Below the pieces are notes generated by a model. The model saw only the letters and a list, made by a program, of their open reading frames with translations, had not been told where the DNA came from and did no database searches. Both the position numbers and the translations under genes were made by a program. From an uncultured Eubacteriales bacterium (GTDB lineage Bacteria; Bacillota; Clostridia; Lachnospirales; Lachnospiraceae): DNA of 32,382 nucleotides. The stretch covers positions 1 through 32,382 of the forward strand of contig CASFAQ010000011.1 of NCBI GenBank assembly GCA_949292725.1. Reading direction: 5' to 3'. How positions within the stretch are numbered: position 1 is the stretch's first letter; each line of letters begins with the position of its first letter. This document shows, piece after piece, positions 14,906-24,048 of the stretch.

Positions 14906-15433
14906 ATGAAGTTTATTATTAGTGGGAAAAATATTGATGTGACTGACGGGCTCAGGGTCGCCGTGAATGAGAAGATCGGCAAGCTTGAGAGGTATTTTAC
15001 AGACAGCACGGAGATACACGTTACGCTGAGTACGGAAAAGGAGAGACAGAAGATAGAGGTTACTATTCCTATGAAGGGCAATATTATAAGAGCCGAGCAG
15101 GAAAGTAGCGATATGTACGTTTCGATTGATCTTGTTGAAGAGATAATTGAGAGACAGCTTAGGAAATATAAGACAAAGCTTATTGAAAAGCAACAGACGG
15201 CAGTGAGTCTCAAGAAGGCGTTTATTGAAGAAGAGAGCGAGGACGATGAAGAGATTCGTATCATTAGAACGAAAAGATTTGCTGTTAAACCTATGGATGC
15301 TGAGGAAGCATGCGTACAGATGGAGCTGCTTGGACATAATTTCTTTGTATTCAGAAACGCGGAGACTGATGAGGTCAATGTTGTATACAGAAGAAAGAAT
15401 AATACATATGGATTAATAGAACCTGAATTTTAG
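14906..15433 (+). CDS. hpf: Long-form ribosome hibernation promoting factor
   Basis: A 175-residue protein of the long HPF type. The N-terminal S30AE domain (about 1-100: MKFIISGKNIDVTDGLR, then SDMYVSIDLVEEIIERQLRK) binds the small subunit in the mRNA/tRNA channel. An acidic linker (EEESEDDEE) leads to the C-terminal dimerisation domain about 118-170 (KRFAVKPMDAEEACVQMELL and HNFFVFRNAETDEVNVVYRR), which pairs ribosomes into inactive 100S dimers in stationary phase. AAGGG nine bases before ATG 14906 supports the start over GTG 14900. Single-gene unit with its own promoter and terminator. Confidence 0.95.
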   Translation: MKFIISGKNIDVTDGLRVAVNEKIGKLERYFTDSTEIHVTLSTEKERQKIEVTIPMKGNIIRAEQESSDMYVSIDLVEEIIERQLRKYKTKLIEKQQTAVSLKKAFIEEESEDDEEIRIIRTKRFAVKPMDAEEACVQMELLGHNFFVFRNAETDEVNVVYRRKNNTYGLIEPEF

Positions 15434-15467
15434 AGATATAGATCTTTTCTCATAACATTCCTTTGCC

Positions 15468-15516
15468 GGGATTGCCATGGAGCTGTGCAGAGAGCCTGTG
15501 GCAATCCCTTTTATTT
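15468..15516 (+). terminator. Terminator after hpf
   Basis: A perfect 10-bp stem, GGGATTGCCA (15468-15477) with TGGCAATCCC (15499-15508), a 21-base loop and a T-rich tract TTTTATTT. The loop is long but the stem and tract are convincing. Confidence 0.8.
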
Positions 15517-15525
15517 GTTTTGTTG

Positions 15526-15554
15526 TTGAATTTAACTCCTTCTAATGTTACAAT
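15526..15554 (+). promoter_or_regulatory. Sigma-A promoter for the secA operon
   Basis: TTGAAT at 15526-15531, a 17-base spacer and TACAAT at 15549-15554, just after the hpf terminator. The leader to ATG 15601 is about 40 bases. Confidence 0.72.
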
Positions 15555-15600
15555 AGCATTTGATATTGCAATAAAGATGTATATAACAGGAGAACTATAT

Positions 15601-18168
15601 ATGAAATTAAGTAAAATATTTAAGAGCCACAGTGAACGAGAGGTCAAGAGAGTTATACCGATAGTTGACAGGATTGAGAGTCTTGAGCCTGAGTATCAGG
15701 AGCTTAGCGACGAAGAATTAAGGGCCAAGACTGATGAATTTAAGAAACGTCTTTCCGAGGGTGAAACGCTTGATGATATCCTGCCGGAGGCATACGCTGC
15801 CGTCAGGGAAGCGGCAAGAAGAGTTCTCAATATGAGGCATTTCAGGGTTCAGCTCATAGGTGGAGTCATACTTCATCAGGGAAGAATCACAGAAATGAGA
15901 ACAGGTGAAGGAAAGACGCTCGTTTCAACTCTTCCTGCATATCTTAATGCGCTTGCGGGAAAAGGTGTCCATATCGTTACGGTAAATGATTATCTTGCAA
16001 AGCGTGACGCCGAGTGGATGGGACAGATACATGAGTTCCTGGGACTCAGCGTCGGCGTTATACTGAGCGACATGGATAATGACACAAGACGTGAGGCATA
16101 TAACTGCGACATAACGTATGCAACGAATAATGAACTTGGATTTGATTATCTTAGGGATAACATGGTCATATACAAGGAAAAGCTTGTGCAGAGAGGACTT
16201 AGTTACGCCATAATTGACGAGGTTGACTCGGTTCTTATCGATGAGGCCAGAACACCTCTTATCATATCCGGTCAGAGCGGCAAATCTACCAGACTCTATG
16301 AGGCTTGTGATATTCTTGCCGGACAGCTTGAGCGCGGTACTGCAAAAGAGATGTCTAAGATGGATTATATGATGGGAGAGGATGCCAATGAGACTGGTGA
16401 TTTTGTTGTAAATGAAAAGGAAAAGACAGCCACCCTTACAGAAGAGGGTGTAAGAAGAGTTGAGAAGTTCTTTGGCATAAACAATCTTGCGGATCCTGAG
16501 AATCTTGAGATTCAGCATAATATGGACCTTGCGTTAAGAGCTAATTACCTGATGTTCCGTGATAAGGACTATGTAGTTCAGGACGATCAGGTTCTTATAG
16601 TAGATGAATTTACCGGACGTATAATGCCGGGAAGAAGATTCTCTGACGGACTTCATCAGGCGATAGAGGCTAAGGAGCATGTTAAGGTTAAGAGGGAGAG
16701 TAAGACGCTTGCTACGATTACCTTCCAGAATTTCTTTAACAAATACGATAAGAAGAGTGGAATGACCGGTACCGCCGTAACTGAGGAAAAGGAATTCCGT
16801 GAGATATACGGAATGGACGTAGTTGAGGTTCCGACCAACCTTCCGGTTGCAAGGATTGATCATGACGACGCCGTATTTAAGACAAGGAAAGAAAAGCTTA
16901 ATGCTGTTGTCAATGAGATATGTGAGGCTCATCGCAAAGGACAGCCTACTCTTGTGGGTACCATCACGATTGAGGCGTCTGAGGAGCTTAGTGCGCTGCT
17001 TAAGAGAAAGGGGATACAGCATAAGGTCCTCAATGCCAAATTCCATGAGCTTGAGGCTGAGATCATAGCCGACGCCGGACAGATGGGGGCGGTTACGATT
17101 GCAACCAATATGGCAGGACGTGGAACGGATATCAAGCTTGGAGAGGGAGTTACGGAGCTTGGAGGACTTAAGATCATAGGTACTGAGCGTCACGAGTCCA
17201 GACGTATAGATAACCAGCTTCGAGGACGTGCAGGACGACAGGGTGACCCGGGTGAATCGAAATTCTTCATATCCCTTGAGGACGACCTTATGAGACTCTT
17301 TGGTTCGGAGAGACTTATGGGATTATTTAATTCGCTTGGAATAGAAGAGGGCGAACAGATACATCATAAGTCGTTAAGCAAGGCGATTGAGAGAGCCCAG
17401 AAAAAGATAGAGAGCAACAACTATGGAATCCGTAAGAACCTTCTTGAGTACGATCAGGTAAATAATGATCAAAGAGAGATAATATACAAAGAAAGAAGAA
17501 GGGTTCTTGACGGAGAAAGCATGCGCGATACCATATATAATATGATATCGGAGATAATTGAGGGAGCCGTTAATTCCGTAATCGGGGACGATCAGAATCC
17601 GGAAGGATGGAATGTGGCTGAACTTAATAATGCTATTATTCCTATCATTCCTATCAGACCGATAACAATTGATGAGGCTCAGATGGAAAAGATGAGTAAG
17701 AAGGTTCTTATGCAGCAGCTTAAGGAAGAGGCTGTCAAGCTATATGAAGCTAAAGAAGCGGAGTTCCCTGAAGAGGAGCAGATAAGAGAGATAGAGAGAG
17801 TTATCCTGCTTAAGGTTATCGACCACAAATGGATGGATCACATAGATGATATGGACCAGTTAAGACAGGGTATAGGGCTTCAGTCGCTTGGACAGAAGGA
17901 CCCGCTTTTGGAGTATAAGTTCCAGGGATTTGATATGTTTGAGTCCATGACCAATGCAATCAGGGAAGATACCGTAAGAGCGCTTATGCATGTTAAGATA
18001 GAGCAGAGGGTTGAGCGTGAGGAAGTTGCCAAGGTTACCGGAACCAATAAGGACGAATCTGCAAAGAAAGGTCCCGTAAAGAGAAAGGGAAAGAAGATCC
18101 AGCCTAACGATCCGTGCCCATGCGGCTCGGGACGCAAATATAAGCAGTGCTGTGGAAAAGGATTATAG
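15601..18168 (+). CDS. secA: Preprotein translocase ATPase SecA
   Basis: An 855-residue motor that drives unfolded preproteins through SecYEG at the membrane. Walker A is TGEGKT at about 101-106; Walker B/DEAD box region is [20 protein letters not shown]; the preprotein cross-linking domain holds [20 protein letters not shown]; motif [13 protein letters not shown] and [20 protein letters not shown] complete the helicase folds; the C-terminal zinc SEC-C motif is [20 protein letters not shown] precedes ATG 15601. An upstream in-frame start at 15463 would read through the hpf terminator and is rejected. It is the first gene of a run with prfB (16 bases downstream), hom and the ApgM-like gene. 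Confidence 0.98.
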   Translation: MKLSKIFKSHSEREVKRVIPIVDRIESLEPEYQELSDEELRAKTDEFKKRLSEGETLDDILPEAYAAVREAARRVLNMRHFRVQLIGGVILHQGRITEMRTGEGKTLVSTLPAYLNALAGKGVHIVTVNDYLAKRDAEWMGQIHEFLGLSVGVILSDMDNDTRREAYNCDITYATNNELGFDYLRDNMVIYKEKLVQRGLSYAIIDEVDSVLIDEARTPLIISGQSGKSTRLYEACDILAGQLERGTAKEMSKMDYMMGEDANETGDFVVNEKEKTATLTEEGVRRVEKFFGINNLADPENLEIQHNMDLALRANYLMFRDKDYVVQDDQVLIVDEFTGRIMPGRRFSDGLHQAIEAKEHVKVKRESKTLATITFQNFFNKYDKKSGMTGTAVTEEKEFREIYGMDVVEVPTNLPVARIDHDDAVFKTRKEKLNAVVNEICEAHRKGQPTLVGTITIEASEELSALLKRKGIQHKVLNAKFHELEAEIIADAGQMGAVTIATNMAGRGTDIKLGEGVTELGGLKIIGTERHESRRIDNQLRGRAGRQGDPGESKFFISLEDDLMRLFGSERLMGLFNSLGIEEGEQIHHKSLSKAIERAQKKIESNNYGIRKNLLEYDQVNNDQREIIYKERRRVLDGESMRDTIYNMISEIIEGAVNSVIGDDQNPEGWNVAELNNAIIPIIPIRPITIDEAQMEKMSKKVLMQQLKEEAVKLYEAKEAEFPEEEQIREIERVILLKVIDHKWMDHIDDMDQLRQGIGLQSLGQKDPLLEYKFQGFDMFESMTNAIREDTVRALMHVKIEQRVEREEVAKVTGTNKDESAKKGPVKRKGKKIQPNDPCPCGSGRKYKQCCGKGL

Positions 18169-18184
18169 AAAAGGAAGTGATTAG

Positions 18185-19292
18185 ATGGTTGAACTGGACA
18201 ATATGAAAGCAAAGCTTAACAGTTACAGAGAGCCGTTATTAGAAGTGGGGGATTCACTTTGACCTCGCTAATAAGAGTTTAAGAATTGAAGAACTTCAGA
18301 GAATCATGGAAGAACCGGGTTTCTGGAATGATTCGGCTGATGCCCAGGAGAAAATGAAGGAGTTAAAAGCGCTCGAATCGGTTGTGGAAGGATTTGAAAA
18401 ACTAAAATCGAGGTTCGAGGACATTGAGACCCTTATCGAGATGGGTTATGAGGAAGAAGATGAGTCTCTTATAGGAGAGATTGATGAGGAGATGAATGAA
18501 TTTATCTCCGGATTTGTAAGCCTTAGGCTGACCACTCTGCTTTCGGGCGAGTATGATGCCGATAATGCAATACTTACTCTTCATGCAGGAGCCGGCGGCA
18601 CTGAAAGCTGTGACTGGGCGGGCATGCTCTGCCGTATGTATCAGCGTTGGGCTGATAAAAAGGGCTTTAAGGTGGAGGTGCTTGATTCGCTTGACGGAGA
18701 CGAGGCGGGAATCAAGTCTGTCACACTCCAGATTAACGGTGAGAATGCATACGGATATCTGAAATCCGAAAAGGGAGTACACAGACTTGTAAGGATATCC
18801 CCGTTTAATGCGGCGGGTAAAAGACAGACATCCTTTGTATCCTGTGACGTGATGCCCGATATAGAAGAAGATATAGATATTGAAATCGCTGATGAGGATA
18901 TACGTATCGATACGTATCGCTCAAGCGGTGCGGGAGGACAGCATATCAATAAGACGTCATCCGCGATAAGAATAACACATTTTCCCACGGGAATCGTTGT
19001 GCAGTGTCAGAATGAACGCTCGCAGCATATGAATAAGGACAAGGCCATGCAGATGCTTAAGGCTAAATTATACATCCTCAAGCAGCAGGAGAATCAGGCC
19101 ATGCAGGATGATATCAGGGGCGAGGTGACAGAGATTGGCTGGGGTAACCAGATACGCTCCTACGTTATGCAGCCGTATACTATGGTCAAGGATCACAGAA
19201 CCAATGAAGAGACGGGTAATGTTAATGCAGTTTTGGATGGAGATATAGATATATTTATTAATGCCTATCTGAAATGGATTAATACAAAATAA
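18185..19292 (+). CDS. prfB: Peptide chain release factor 2, made by programmed +1 frameshift
   Basis: RF2 ends translation at UGA and UAA. The zero-frame ORF starts at ATG 18185 (MVELDNMKAKLNSYREPLLE) and meets TGA at 18260-18262 after codon 25 (CTT). Slipping one base forward reads GAC CTC GCT AAT (DLANKSLRIEELQ) and joins the long frame, giving about 368 residues. The site is CTTTGAC with GGGGG at 18247-18251 upstream, the classical autoregulatory arrangement: low RF2 makes the ribosome pause at UGA and shift. SPF (205-207), the stop-recognition tripeptide of RF2, and GGQ (250-252), the hydrolysis motif, are present. AAAGGAAG precedes the start. Annotating from an internal ATG (18306) would lose the regulated N-terminus. 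Confidence 0.96.
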
Positions 19293-19309
19293 ACGTGGAG
19301 GTATACACA

Positions 19310-20521
19310 ATGAGTAAGATAGCAGTAATGGGATATGGTACGGTTGGATCAGGTGTTGTAGAAGTAATACTTGGCAACCACGACCTTATTGCAAAAAGGG
19401 CAGGTGAACCGGTGGATATCAAGTATGTACTTGATCTCAGGGATTTTCCGGGTTCAGTTATAGAGGACAGGCTTGTTAAGGATTTTGATATTATTAAAAG
19501 TGATCCGGAAGTTGAGGTTGTCGTAGAGACTATGGGAGGACTTCATCCTGCTTATGAATTCGTAAAAGCAAGTCTCCTTGCAGGTAAAAGCGTATGTACC
19601 TCTAATAAAGAACTGGTGGCCAAATACGGACCTGAGCTTATAAAGATAGCTGAGGATAATAATATAAGTTTTCTGTTTGAGGCCAGTGTGGGTGGAGGAA
19701 TACCTGTGATCAGACCTCTCATACAGGCACTTACTGCCGATGCAATCGAGGAGATTACGGGAATTCTTAACGGCACGACCAATTATATACTTACCAAAAT
19801 GAGGGATGACGGCTCTGATTTTGAAAGTGTTCTTAAGGAGGCTCAGGAGTTAGGGTATGCCGAGCGCAACCCGGAGGCGGACGTATGCGGATATGATGCG
19901 TGTAGAAAGATAGCAATCCTTACATCCCTTGCTTATGGCAGTCAGGTGGACTACGAGGATATATATACCGAAGGAATCACAGCCATTACAGCAGAGGATT
20001 TTAAATATGCCGGTGTGCTTGGGGCCTCCATCAAATTATTTGGTACAAGCAAGATGATAGACGGGAAGGTGCTTGCAATGGTAGCGCCTGTGATGATAAA
20101 ACCATCGAATCCTCTGTATGCCGTAAACGATGTGTTTAACGCAGTATATGTAAAGGGCAACATGGTCGGAGACCTTATGTTCTACGGAAGAGGAGCGGGA
20201 AAGCTTCCTACGGCGAGCGCGGTTGCTGCTGATGTAATAGATGCTGTTAAGCATAAGGGTGTCAATATCAGAATGATATGGAGCGATAAGAAACAAAAGC
20301 TTCTTCCTATTATGGATGCAAAGCATAAATTTTTCGTAAGAGTGAAAAGATGCGAGGGTATTGAGGATAAGGTGGCCCGTGCATTTAATGACGTATCGGT
20401 GGTGGATGCAGGAATTGATGGAGAATACGCATTCGTAACCGGTGTGATGACGGAAAATGAATATAAAAATGCAGCCGGAAGCATAGATAATATAATCGGA
20501 ATGATCCGTGTGGATTTCTAA
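19310..20521 (+). CDS. hom: Homoserine dehydrogenase
   Basis: Reduces aspartate semialdehyde to homoserine with NAD(P)H, the branch to threonine and methionine. About 403 residues. The N-terminal Rossmann motif is GYGTVGSGV (about 8-16), followed by SNKELVAKYG, the catalytic-domain signature GGGIPVIRP, GILNGTTNYILTKM and ACRKIAILTSLAYG, and a C-terminal ACT domain (about 335-403) that usually mediates threonine feedback. GGAGG lies nine bases before ATG 19310; ATG is preferred over GTG 19295. It starts 17 bases after prfB and probably shares its transcript. Confidence 0.96.
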   Translation: MSKIAVMGYGTVGSGVVEVILGNHDLIAKRAGEPVDIKYVLDLRDFPGSVIEDRLVKDFDIIKSDPEVEVVVETMGGLHPAYEFVKASLLAGKSVCTSNKELVAKYGPELIKIAEDNNISFLFEASVGGGIPVIRPLIQALTADAIEEITGILNGTTNYILTKMRDDGSDFESVLKEAQELGYAERNPEADVCGYDACRKIAILTSLAYGSQVDYEDIYTEGITAITAEDFKYAGVLGASIKLFGTSKMIDGKVLAMVAPVMIKPSNPLYAVNDVFNAVYVKGNMVGDLMFYGRGAGKLPTASAVAADVIDAVKHKGVNIRMIWSDKKQKLLPIMDAKHKFFVRVKRCEGIEDKVARAFNDVSVVDAGIDGEYAFVTGVMTENEYKNAAGSIDNIIGMIRVDF

Positions 20522-20552
20522 GTAATACAGTGTTCTGAAAGGAAGTATGGAA

Positions 20553-21752
20553 ATGAAATATGTTGTGATTCTGGGAGATGGAATGGCGGATGAACCTATA
20601 GAAGCTCTGGGAGGAATGACACCACTGGAATATGCCACGACCCCAATGATGGATAAGCTTTCAGAAGTTTCTGAAATCGGACTTGCAGCAACTATTCCTG
20701 AAGGAATGAAACCGGGAAGCGATACGGCCAATCTTGCCGTTCTTGGCTATGATCCTCATGTGTATTATACCGGAAGGTCCCCACTTGAGGCACTGAGCAT
20801 CGGGGTCAATATGGAGGATACCGATATCGCAATAAGATGTAATATTGTAACGGTCTCAGATGATGATCTTCCTTATGAGGAGAAAACAATAATAGACCAT
20901 AGTTCAGGTGAGATTTCAACTGAGGAAGCTACGGAATTGCTTGAAGCTGTAAAGAAAGAGTTTCAGGATGAGGTATATCAGTTTTATACGGGCACAAGCT
21001 ACAGGCATCTTACGATATGGAAGAATGGAAGTGTTTCCGAACTGACGCCTCCGCATGACATACCCGGAAGGGTTATCGGAGAATACCTGCCTGAGGATAA
21101 GATGCTGGCAGAGTTCATGAAACGCTCATATAATATATTGAATAATCATCCAGTTAATATCGAAAGACAGAAGAGGGGCCTCAATAAGGCAAATTCCCTG
21201 TGGTTCTGGGGCGCGGGCACCAAACCGGCGCTGGAATCGTTTGAGAGAAAATACGGGAAGAAAGGCGCTATGATATCGGCGGTTGATCTTCTAAAGGGAA
21301 TCGCTGTCGGAACCGGAATGGATGTAATCGAGGTTGACGGCGCAGATGGAACGCTTGAGACCAATTATGAGGGTAAGGCATGCGCAGCGGTAACCGCACT
21401 TACGGAAGAAGAATATGATTTCGTATATGTTCATCTTGAAGCGCCTGACGAAATGGGACATCAGGGCAGCGTGGAGCGAAAGATTAAGGCTATAGAGTAC
21501 CTTGACGACAGAATAATCGCACCGGTATTTGAGAGACTGTCCGAGTCGGGAGAGGAGTTTAGAATGCTTATCATGCCGGATCATCCTACACCGATAAGCG
21601 TAAGAACACATACGGCGGATCCTGTGCCATACATGATATATGACAGCACGGATCTGAAAGAAGGAAATGCTACCTATTCTGAAAAGAATGCAAAAGAGAG
21701 TAAAAGACTTTTTTCAGAGGGATATAAGCTCATGGATTATTTTTTGTCTTGA
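20553..21752 (+). CDS. ApgM-family phosphoglycerate mutase-like protein, putative homoserine kinase
   Basis: About 399 residues of the alkaline-phosphatase superfamily, archaeal-type cofactor-independent phosphoglycerate mutase family. The metal/catalytic motifs are visible: GDGMADEP near the N-terminus, GMKPGSDTANLAVLGYDP with the catalytic serine, HLEAPDEMGHQG and MPDHPTPISVRTHTADPVPY. Members of this subfamily encoded beside threonine genes are annotated as proposed homoserine kinases. Here it is between hom and lysC and no ThrB-type kinase is present, so homoserine phosphorylation is a reasonable inference; a mutase role cannot be excluded. ATG 20553 (MKYVVILGDG) is chosen over ATG 20547 because AAGGAAG is better spaced for it. 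Confidence 0.85.
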   Translation: MKYVVILGDGMADEPIEALGGMTPLEYATTPMMDKLSEVSEIGLAATIPEGMKPGSDTANLAVLGYDPHVYYTGRSPLEALSIGVNMEDTDIAIRCNIVTVSDDDLPYEEKTIIDHSSGEISTEEATELLEAVKKEFQDEVYQFYTGTSYRHLTIWKNGSVSELTPPHDIPGRVIGEYLPEDKMLAEFMKRSYNILNNHPVNIERQKRGLNKANSLWFWGAGTKPALESFERKYGKKGAMISAVDLLKGIAVGTGMDVIEVDGADGTLETNYEGKACAAVTALTEEEYDFVYVHLEAPDEMGHQGSVERKIKAIEYLDDRIIAPVFERLSESGEEFRMLIMPDHPTPISVRTHTADPVPYMIYDSTDLKEGNATYSEKNAKESKRLFSEGYKLMDYFLS

Positions 21753-21826
21753 CATAGCTTCATTTCGGTGATTAACTAATATAGGTCAAGTCAGATTAAA
21801 AGATTATATTGTAATAGGAGGCTGTT

Positions 21827-23038
21827 ATGCTTGTAGTTAAGAAGTTCGGCGGAACATCGGTTGCCGACAAAGACAGGATATATAATGTTGCGAGACGTTG
21901 TATAGAAGAATATAAGAAGGGAAATCAGGTAGTTGTCGTACTGTCCGCGATGGGAAAGCAGACGGATGTGCTTATTGATATGGCAAAGAGCATATCGCCA
22001 AATCCGTCAAAGAGAGAGATGGATATGCTGTTTACGACGGGTGAGCAGACATCTGTTGCACTTTGTGCCATGGCGATTAACGAGCTTGGTGTTCCTGCAG
22101 TTTCTCTTAATGCATTTCAGGTTGCAATGCATACCAGCGCCGTATACGGCAATGCGAGATTAAAGAGAATAGATACCGAGAGAATACATTATGAGTTGTC
22201 CAATAATAAGATAGTTCTTGTAACGGGATTTCAGGGAATCAATCAGTATAATGATTATACGACTCTTGGACGCGGGGGCTCTGATACGACGGCAGTTGCG
22301 CTTGCTGCGGCGCTTGCTGCGGACGCGTGTGAGATATATACTGACGTTGACGGAGTGTATACCGCTGATCCGCGTATTGTTAAGGATGCGCGCAAGATGA
22401 ATGAAATTACATATGATGAGATGCTTGAGCTTGCAAGCTTCGGTGCGGGCGTGCTTCATAACCGTTCTGTGGAGATGGCCAAGAAATACGGAGTACAGCT
22501 TGTTGTAAGATCGAGTCTGAATGAACATGAAGGAACAATTGTCAGGGAGGATGTTAAAATGGAAAAAATGCTTGTAAGCGGCGTTGCATGCGATAAGAAT
22601 GTTACACAGATTGCTTTGTTGGGACTGAAGGATAAGCCGGGAGTAGCGTTTAAGCTGTTCCAGCACCTTGCCAATCATAATGTTAATGTGGATATGATTC
22701 TGCAGTCAGTGGGCAGGGACGGAACAAAGGATATAAGCTTTACGGTAACTGAGGATATGATGGATACCGCTATCGAGACTATTAAGAGACATGAGGGCAA
22801 GAGTCTGGAGTTCGATAAGCTTAACGTGACCACGGATGTTGCAAAGATATCCGTTGTAGGCGCCGGAATGATGAGCAATCCGGGCGTCGCCGCAAAGATG
22901 TTTGAGGCAATATATGATGCCAATGTCAATATCATGCAGATATCTACCTCAGAGATAAGGGTTACGGTTCTGATTGATGAGAAATATTCTGAGAGAGCGC
23001 TTAATTCCGTACACGATGCATTTGGTCTTGCTGAATAA
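21827..23038 (+). CDS. lysC: Aspartate kinase
   Basis: Phosphorylates aspartate, the first step to lysine, threonine and methionine. 403 residues, monofunctional. The amino-acid kinase domain has KKFGGTSVAD at 5-14, FTTGEQTSVALCA, GFQGIN, TTLGRGGSDTTAVALAAALA and YTDVDGVYTADPRIV. Two C-terminal ACT domains (about 265-400; ALLGLKDKPGVAFKLFQHLA and ISVVGAGMMSNPGVAAKMFE) should bind lysine and/or threonine. AGGAGG lies before ATG 21827. The 74-base gap after the ApgM-like gene has a TTGACA (21749-21754) without a convincing -10 and no room for a lysine riboswitch. With hom it forms an aspartate-family group. Confidence 0.96.
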   Translation: MLVVKKFGGTSVADKDRIYNVARRCIEEYKKGNQVVVVLSAMGKQTDVLIDMAKSISPNPSKREMDMLFTTGEQTSVALCAMAINELGVPAVSLNAFQVAMHTSAVYGNARLKRIDTERIHYELSNNKIVLVTGFQGINQYNDYTTLGRGGSDTTAVALAAALAADACEIYTDVDGVYTADPRIVKDARKMNEITYDEMLELASFGAGVLHNRSVEMAKKYGVQLVVRSSLNEHEGTIVREDVKMEKMLVSGVACDKNVTQIALLGLKDKPGVAFKLFQHLANHNVNVDMILQSVGRDGTKDISFTVTEDMMDTAIETIKRHEGKSLEFDKLNVTTDVAKISVVGAGMMSNPGVAAKMFEAIYDANVNIMQISTSEIRVTVLIDEKYSERALNSVHDAFGLAE

Positions 23039-23060
23039 CATATGAAATGGATGTGCTGAA

Positions 23061-23984
23061 ATGATAAGTAATTCTGTTATGGCGTCGATGATAATTACGA
23101 TTGTACTTGCATCGGCAGGGATAGTCGTGCCCTTTGCAATTATATATATTAGTGTAAGGAAAAAGGAAACGGGCTCATTTGCTTCATATGGGCTTGGACT
23201 GCTGGCTTATTTTTGGTCGCAGTATCTTCTTCCGCTTCCTATTCTGTACATACTTACGCGGTTTAGCGGATTTATGAATATATATAATGATGACAGATAC
23301 TATGTTGTATACATACTTATTACAGCTACGCTTCTCGGAGTGCTTGGAGCGCTTGGAAGACTGTGGAGCGTATGGCTTATGAATAAGCGCACGCCATCAT
23401 TATACAGGGCCATGTGCTCGGGGATAGGATATGCGACATTTGGCGCCGGTAGTGTTATTATGGCATATATTACGTATTTCAGGTATTCCGGACTGATTAA
23501 TAAAAGCGGGGTATCGGCATTCTCAGATTTCCTTAAGGCAGGTAATTCCGGTGTGACGCAGGGGGGCATAGATAATGTTGTGGAGCAGCTTGTGAATGCA
23601 AGGGTAGTCGACATTGCATTTGAAGGCATTAATGTTATACTGGTCGTAATCGTGGAAGTCGCTTTTGCTGTGTTTGTCTATGAGGGAGTTATAAAGAACA
23701 GCAAATTAAAGACCACAGCTATATGTGCGGGAATCAGCATAGCATATTCGTTTGTTACGATGCTTCTTGCGTCATTGTCACAGGATGAAATGGGAAATGT
23801 GGTAAGTAAGAATGTGGGCTCGCTCATATATAATGCGTACATGCTTATATGCGGGCTGATTGCGGCGTGGTATGTGTACGGAGCGCTAATGAGATACAGA
23901 CAGGCTGTTAAAGATGGATCATATCTGCAAAAGACATATTTTGAGAAGGCGGACGAGGAAGAGAAGATAAAGGGTTTATTATAA
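23061..23984 (+). CDS. Polytopic membrane protein, degenerate YhfC-like
   Basis: A 307-residue protein with about seven or eight membrane helices. The middle segment LGALGRLWSVWLMNKRTPSL followed by YRAMCSGIGYATFGAG resembles the core of YhfC-family glutamic-type intramembrane proteases (EExxR...FLLKK...A...GLGHGGIEA), but the expected glutamates and the histidine are replaced (ALG for EE; SGIGYATFGAG for FGLGHGGIEA). If the match is real it is a non-catalytic member. The start is 22 bases after lysC with a weak ribosome binding site, so it may be cotranscribed. A charged tail (EKADEEEKIKGLL) ends just before a hairpin. Family assignment by eye is tentative; that it is a real coding gene is more certain. 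Confidence 0.6.
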   Translation: MISNSVMASMIITIVLASAGIVVPFAIIYISVRKKETGSFASYGLGLLAYFWSQYLLPLPILYILTRFSGFMNIYNDDRYYVVYILITATLLGVLGALGRLWSVWLMNKRTPSLYRAMCSGIGYATFGAGSVIMAYITYFRYSGLINKSGVSAFSDFLKAGNSGVTQGGIDNVVEQLVNARVVDIAFEGINVILVVIVEVAFAVFVYEGVIKNSKLKTTAICAGISIAYSFVTMLLASLSQDEMGNVVSKNVGSLIYNAYMLICGLIAAWYVYGALMRYRQAVKDGSYLQKTYFEKADEEEKIKGLL

Positions 23985-23992
23985 TATCAGGG

Positions 23993-24020
23993 AGCAGCTG
24001 CATTGAGCAGCTGCTTTTTT
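23993..24020 (+). terminator. Terminator-like hairpin before the GH31 gene
   Basis: A 9-bp perfect stem, AGCAGCTGC (23993-24001) with GCAGCTGCT (24007-24015), a five-base loop and TTTTTT to 24020. The GH31 start is only 28 bases beyond, so GH31 has no room for a separate promoter downstream. A perfect TATAAT at 23980-23985, with no clear -35, could instead start a transcript right at this hairpin. Confidence 0.8.
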
Positions 24021-24048
24021 AAATCTAATATACAAGGAGAACGGTAAT

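Noticed and set aside
15463-15600. N-terminal extension of SecA
   Set aside because: The open frame crosses the hpf terminator and the predicted promoter; ATG 15601 has a good ribosome binding site and the family N-terminus.
16534-17193. 219-residue minus-strand ORF
   Set aside because: It lies entirely antisense to conserved secA, has no family features and no ribosome binding site.
21753-21826. Lysine riboswitch or lysC leader
   Set aside because: The 74-base gap is too short for the L-box structure and shows no matching motifs.
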